From Sulfuricella sp. (GTDB lineage Bacteria > Pseudomonadota > Gammaproteobacteria > Burkholderiales > Sulfuricellaceae), in assembly GCA_019911785.1 (NCBI GenBank), contig JAIOJM010000097.1:1-9089 (forward strand): a DNA stretch of 9,089 bases, read 5' to 3'. A program made the translations under genes and the position numbers. The notes beneath the pieces were generated by a model. It was not told the origin of the DNA and did no database searches. It saw only the letters and a program-made list of their open reading frames with translations. This document shows, piece by piece, positions 6,550 to 9,089 of this stretch (within the stretch, counting starts at the first letter, position 1; each line of letters starts with the position of its first letter).

Positions 6550-6596
6550 GCTAGACCTTAGTCCCTGATCCCTGATCCCTAAAAAAAGGATTTTAA

Positions 6597-8045
6597 ATGA
6601 TATTCGCCATGCCCAACCTGACGCCTGCACTGCCGGAAATCTTCGTGCTGACCATGGCATCGCTGATCCTGGTGGTGGACCTGTTCCTGTCAGGGAAGAA
6701 CCGCTTCGTCAGCTACGCCCTGACCCAGTTGACGCTGCTCGGCGCCGCCTGGATCACTGTCAGCACCAGCGGCCAGGACGCGGTTCACACCTTCAATGGG
6801 ATGTTCGTCGACGACGTCATGGCCGACGTGCTGAAGATGATGACCTATGTTGCGGTCTCGGCGATGCTGGTCTATTCGCGCAGCTACATCCAGCTGCGCA
6901 ACCTGTTCAGCGGCGAGTTCTTCGTGCTGGTGCTGTTCGCCATGCTCGGCATGATGGTGATGATTTCGGCCAGCCATTTCCTGACCCTGTATCTCGGCCT
7001 GGAGCTGCTGTCCCTGAGCCTGTATTCGCTGGTGGCGCTGCAGCGCGACTCGGCACAGGCGACCGAGGCGGCGATGAAGTATTTCGTGCTGGGCGCGCTG
7101 GCTTCGGGCTTGCTGCTCTACGGCATGTCGATGATCTACGGCGCGACCGGCAGCCTGGAGCTGAGCAAGGTCGCCGCCGCGATCCAGCAAACAGCCGGCA
7201 GCAGGACAATGCTGGTGTTTGGCCTGGTGTTCATCGTCGCCGGCCTGGCATTCAAGCTCGGCGCGGTGCCGTTCCACATGTGGGTGCCCGACGTCTACCA
7301 CGGCGCACCCACCGCGGTGACGCTGTTCATCGGCTCGGCGCCGAAGATCGCCGCCTTTGCCTTCGTCATGCGTCTCCTGGTCGAGGGCCTGCAGGGAATG
7401 GCGCACGACTGGCAGGGCATGCTGGTGATCATGGCCGTGCTGTCGATGGCGATCGGCAACATCACCGCCATCGCCCAGACCAACATCAAGCGCATGTTGG
7501 CCTATTCCACCATTTCCCACATGGGCTTTTTGCTGCTCGGCATCCTTTCCGGCAGCCTGAACGGCTACAGCGGTTCCATGTTCTACGTGCTGGCCTACGT
7601 GCTGATGAGCCTGGGTACTTTCGGCATGATCCTGCTCCTGTCGCGCAAGGGCTTCGAGGCGGAAAATCTCGACGACTTCAAGGGCCTGAACCAGCGCAGC
7701 CCATGGTATGCCTTCATGATGCTGCTGCTGATGTTCTCCATGGCCGGCGTGCCGCCGACAGTGGGCTTCTACGCCAAGCTGTCCGTGCTGCAGGCGGCGT
7801 TGCAGGCGGGCTTCGTCTGGGTGGTCGTGTTCGCCGTCCTGATGTCGGTAATCGGCGCTTTCTACTACCTGCGCATCGTCAAGCTGATGTATTTCGACGC
7901 CCCTGAAGACCAGTCGCCGATTTCCCCGCAACCGGATGCCGGCGTGCTCATGAGCATGAACGGGCTGGCCGTGCTGGCGCTGGGCATCCTGCCGCAGCCC
8001 CTGATGGCGCTGTGCGCCTATAGCATCCAGCGCTCGCTGCTGTGA
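6597..8045 (+). CDS. nuoN: NADH-quinone oxidoreductase subunit N (ND2 homologue, antiporter-like)
   Basis: A 482-residue protein with about 14 transmembrane helices, the third antiporter-like subunit, normally next to NuoK in the membrane arm. The essential Glu and Lys residues of E. coli NuoN (E133, K217, K247) have counterparts E136 in [11 protein letters not shown]220 in [12 protein letters not shown] and K250 in S-A-P-K-I-A-A-F. The [12 protein letters not shown] loop and the later A-Y-S-T-I-S-H-M-G segment are also typical. The ATG at 6597 has AAGGA ending at 6590, 6 nt upstream, which favours it over the in-frame Met at codon 5. The TGA stop overlaps the GTG start of the next gene. The protein looks intact, so the gene is presumably expressed despite the terminator upstream. 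Confidence 0.98.
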   Translation: MIFAMPNLTPALPEIFVLTMASLILVVDLFLSGKNRFVSYALTQLTLLGAAWITVSTSGQDAVHTFNGMFVDDVMADVLKMMTYVAVSAMLVYSRSYIQLRNLFSGEFFVLVLFAMLGMMVMISASHFLTLYLGLELLSLSLYSLVALQRDSAQATEAAMKYFVLGALASGLLLYGMSMIYGATGSLELSKVAAAIQQTAGSRTMLVFGLVFIVAGLAFKLGAVPFHMWVPDVYHGAPTAVTLFIGSAPKIAAFAFVMRLLVEGLQGMAHDWQGMLVIMAVLSMAIGNITAIAQTNIKRMLAYSTISHMGFLLLGILSGSLNGYSGSMFYVLAYVLMSLGTFGMILLLSRKGFEAENLDDFKGLNQRSPWYAFMMLLLMFSMAGVPPTVGFYAKLSVLQAALQAGFVWVVVFAVLMSVIGAFYYLRIVKLMYFDAPEDQSPISPQPDAGVLMSMNGLAVLALGILPQPLMALCAYSIQRSLL

Positions 8046-8344
8046 CACAGGTACTGATCATCCTGGCATTGGCGTTTGTCGCCGCGAACCTGCCGTTCGT
8101 GCTGGAGCGCCGCCTGTTCGTATTGCCGCCGCGCGGGGAGGGTAAAAGCCTGGTCTGGCGCCTGCTCGAACTGGTACTGATGTATTTCGCCGTCGGCGGC
8201 ATTGCCTGGCTGGTGGAAAAAAACCTCGGCCCGGTTCATCCTCAACGCTGGGAGTTCTACGCCACGACAGCGTGCCTGTTCCTGGTGTTCGCCTATCCCG
8301 GCTTCGTTTACCGCTTTCTCTGGCGCCGCAGGGGCGCCACCTGA
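8042..8344 (+). CDS. DUF2818 family small membrane protein, coupled to nuoN
   Basis: A 100-residue protein of the DUF2818 family, recognised from its sequence pattern and its place directly after nuoN, where it is common in Betaproteobacteria. Its function is unknown to me. Three hydrophobic helices are visible at about 2-21, 38-58 and 72-91. Features that look conserved are A-N-L-P-F near 14-19, the E-R-R-L-F turn at 22-26, L-L-E-L at 41-44, the Q-R-W-E-F-Y segment at 68-73, Y-P-G-F-V-Y-R at 85-91 and a basic tail W-R-R-R. The GTG start shares GTGA with the nuoN stop, a 4-nt overlap typical of translational coupling. The location and size suggest a membrane-arm accessory or assembly partner of complex I, but that is inference from context only. 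Confidence 0.9.
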   Translation: MTQVLIILALAFVAANLPFVLERRLFVLPPRGEGKSLVWRLLELVLMYFAVGGIAWLVEKNLGPVHPQRWEFYATTACLFLVFAYPGFVYRFLWRRRGAT

Positions 8345-8357
8345 CCACTGATCCGCT

Positions 8358-8393
8358 GTAGCCCGGATGAAGGCCGTCAGGCCGCAATCCGGG
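8358..8393 (+). repeat. REP-like hairpin with GTAG head
   Basis: GTAG at 8358-8361 is followed by a perfect 7-bp outer stem, CCCGGAT (8362-8368) and ATCCGGG (8387-8393). Inside lies a smaller GGCC/GGCC hairpin (8372-8375 and 8380-8383). GTAGCCCGGAT...ATCCGGG is a very common REP sequence type in Proteobacteria, usually dispersed in extragenic DNA and mobilised by RAYT-type transposases encoded elsewhere. Here it lies between the DUF2818 and NUDIX genes, 13 nt after the DUF2818 stop. It could also stabilise the 3' end of the nuo transcript, as REPs do in other operons. Confidence 0.85.
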
Positions 8394-8420
8394 AGCGCTC
8401 CCTGATTGCCTTGCACTTCA

Positions 8421-8432
8421 TCTAGCCTGGAT
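8421..8432 (+). repeat. Degenerate second REP head before the NUDIX gene
   Basis: TCTAGCCTGGAT matches TGTAGCCCGGAT at 8357-8368 in 10 of 12 positions and in the same orientation, 64 nt further on. No second stem arm follows before the NUDIX ATG at 8442. It may be the remnant of a second, truncated REP copy, or chance. The match is short. Confidence 0.35.
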
Positions 8433-8441
8433 AGAGATCTC

Positions 8442-8999
8442 ATGGATGCCCCCGATTTGACCGAAAAACAGTTGTCCACCAGCAACGTCTACGACGGCCG
8501 CCTGCTGCACGTGCGGGAGGACCAGGTGGCGCTGCCCAACGGCAATACCACCACGCGCGAGTACATCGTCCATCCCGGTGCAGTGGTAGTGGTTCCGCTG
8601 CTGGACAACGGCGACGTGCTGATGGTGCGGCAGTTCCGCTACCCCCTGAATCGCGATTTCCTTGAATTGCCTGCCGGAAAGATCGATTCCGGCGAGGACG
8701 TGCTCGCCTGCGGCCAGCGCGAACTGCTGGAGGAAACCGGCTATGCCGCGCAAGACTGGAAGTTCCTGACCACGATCCATCCCTGCATCGGCTATTCGGA
8801 CGAGCGGATACTGGTCTATCTCGCGCAGGGCTTGAGCGAGCACGGCCACCGGCGCGACGAGGACGAGTTTCTGGAGAACGTCAGGCTGCCGCTGGAGACG
8901 GCCATGGAATGGGTGCGTGACGGGCGCATCAGCGACGTGAAAACCGTTATCGGCCTGTTCTGGGCGGAGAAAATTGTCGAAAAGAGGTGGGTACCATAG
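8442..8999 (+). CDS. NUDIX hydrolase, ADP-ribose pyrophosphatase-like
   Basis: With the ATG at 8442 the product is a 185-residue soluble protein. Residues 79-101 match the NUDIX box G-x5-E-x7-R-E-U-x-E-E-x-G-U exactly: G79, E85, R93-E94, E97-E98, G100 and Y101. These residues bind the catalytic metal. The box is preceded by F-L-E-L-P-A-G-K, a signature of the ADP-ribose pyrophosphatase branch, which converts ADP-ribose to AMP and ribose 5-phosphate. Other nucleoside diphosphate sugars remain possible. The frame is open upstream to a TTG at 8406, but that stretch includes the degenerate REP head and does not look like protein. The ribosome site is weak (GGA or AGAG near 8429-8436). A NUDIX gene after nuoN and DUF2818 is a recurrent betaproteobacterial arrangement, with a possible link through NAD turnover (inference). 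Confidence 0.9.
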   Translation: MDAPDLTEKQLSTSNVYDGRLLHVREDQVALPNGNTTTREYIVHPGAVVVVPLLDNGDVLMVRQFRYPLNRDFLELPAGKIDSGEDVLACGQRELLEETGYAAQDWKFLTTIHPCIGYSDERILVYLAQGLSEHGHRRDEDEFLENVRLPLETAMEWVRDGRISDVKTVIGLFWAEKIVEKRWVP

Positions 9000-9040
9000 A
9001 ATGAGGGTTGCCGAGGCAGATAAACCGGGCGGCGCCCATC

Positions 9041-9089
9041 ATGACAAAAACCAACGAAGCCTACTCTCGCGTTCTCATCGACACCCAGC
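9041..9089 (+). CDS. Start of an unidentified ORF, cut by the window end (possibly type I restriction R subunit-like)
   Basis: Only 16 codons are visible from the ATG at 9041: M-T-K-T-N-E-A-Y-S-R-V-L-I-D-T-Q. The N-E-A-x-x-R-V-x-I-D pattern resembles the N-terminus of HsdR-like DEAD/DEAH helicase-nuclease proteins as I remember them. Sixteen residues are too few to be sure. The ribosome site is poor. Another ATG at 9001, one base after the NUDIX stop region, opens a different frame to the window edge, so the start and even the frame are uncertain. If the hint is right, the nuo block ends here and a defence gene begins. Confidence 0.3.
   Translation, partial: MTKTNEAYSRVLIDTQ

Larger units (their letters stand above)
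6490..6581. repeat. Palindromic spacer element 3 (inverted G-rich heptamer arrays around a terminator hairpin)
   Basis: This fills most of the nuoM-nuoN spacer. The left array at 6490-6521 is heptamers GGGGCTA, GGGATCA, GGGGCTA, GGGGTCA and a final GGGG. The right array at 6552-6579 is TAGACCT, TAGTCCC, TGATCCC, TGATCCC. A perfect 12-bp inverted match joins 6495-6506 to 6570-6581 (TAGGGATCAGGG and its complement), with weaker pairing further in. Between the arms is a GC hairpin with a T-run. GGGATCA-type heptamer repeats have been described from Xanthomonas and Nostoc as quadruplex-forming sequences. Whether this copy is related is not tested. Confidence 0.9.

Noticed and set aside
6548..6576. 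Possible promoter for nuoN (TTGCTA with a -10 candidate 17 nt on)
   Set aside because: The -10 candidate (CCTGAT) is poor and is part of the repeat arm, so I do not call a promoter.

Overview
The window is the distal end of a 14-gene-type nuo operon, which encodes the proton-pumping NADH:quinone oxidoreductase (respiratory complex I). It also holds the two genes that commonly follow nuoN in Betaproteobacteria and the first codons of an unrelated gene. All genes read on the + strand. The DNA is GC-rich. NuoI is the short 162-residue form, and nuoN is followed by a DUF2818 gene and a NUDIX hydrolase gene. This points to a betaproteobacterium, perhaps of the Nitrosomonadales/Gallionellales/Sulfuricella type. 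That placement is inferred from remembered family patterns, not from a search.

Layout: nuoG 3' end (1-336), nuoH (340-1377), nuoI (1388-1876), nuoJ (1982-2584), nuoK (2586-2891), nuoL (2967-4994), nuoM (5003-6484), nuoN (6597-8045), a DUF2818 membrane protein (8042-8344), a NUDIX ADP-ribose pyrophosphatase-like enzyme (8442-8999), and a truncated ORF from 9041 to the window edge. NuoG and NuoI carry or frame the peripheral-arm electron path. NuoH forms the quinone-chamber junction. NuoJ, NuoK, NuoL, NuoM and NuoN form the proton-translocating membrane arm, and their key Glu and Lys residues are present.

The genes are standard; the spacers are not. G/H, H/I, J/K, L/M and N/DUF2818 are almost touching or overlap (3, 10, 1, 8 and -4 nt). 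I/J, K/L, M/N and DUF2818/NUDIX have spacers of 105, 75, 112 and 97 nt, and each of these holds a palindromic element. Three of the elements share one design despite different sequences: short 7- or 8-nt tandem units arranged as inverted arms around a centre. The fourth is a REP-like hairpin with a GTAG head. The nuoM-nuoN element also contains a five-run G-quadruplex motif and a textbook Rho-independent terminator hairpin in the middle of the operon. A further palindrome lies in frame inside the His-rich loop of nuoL.

Other points: NuoH appears one residue short in a nearly invariant quinone-site loop, and DUF2818 is translationally coupled to nuoN, which suggests a role linked to complex I. 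No defence, phage or other accessory system is visible, except a weak hint that the last partial ORF may begin a type I restriction R-subunit-like protein.
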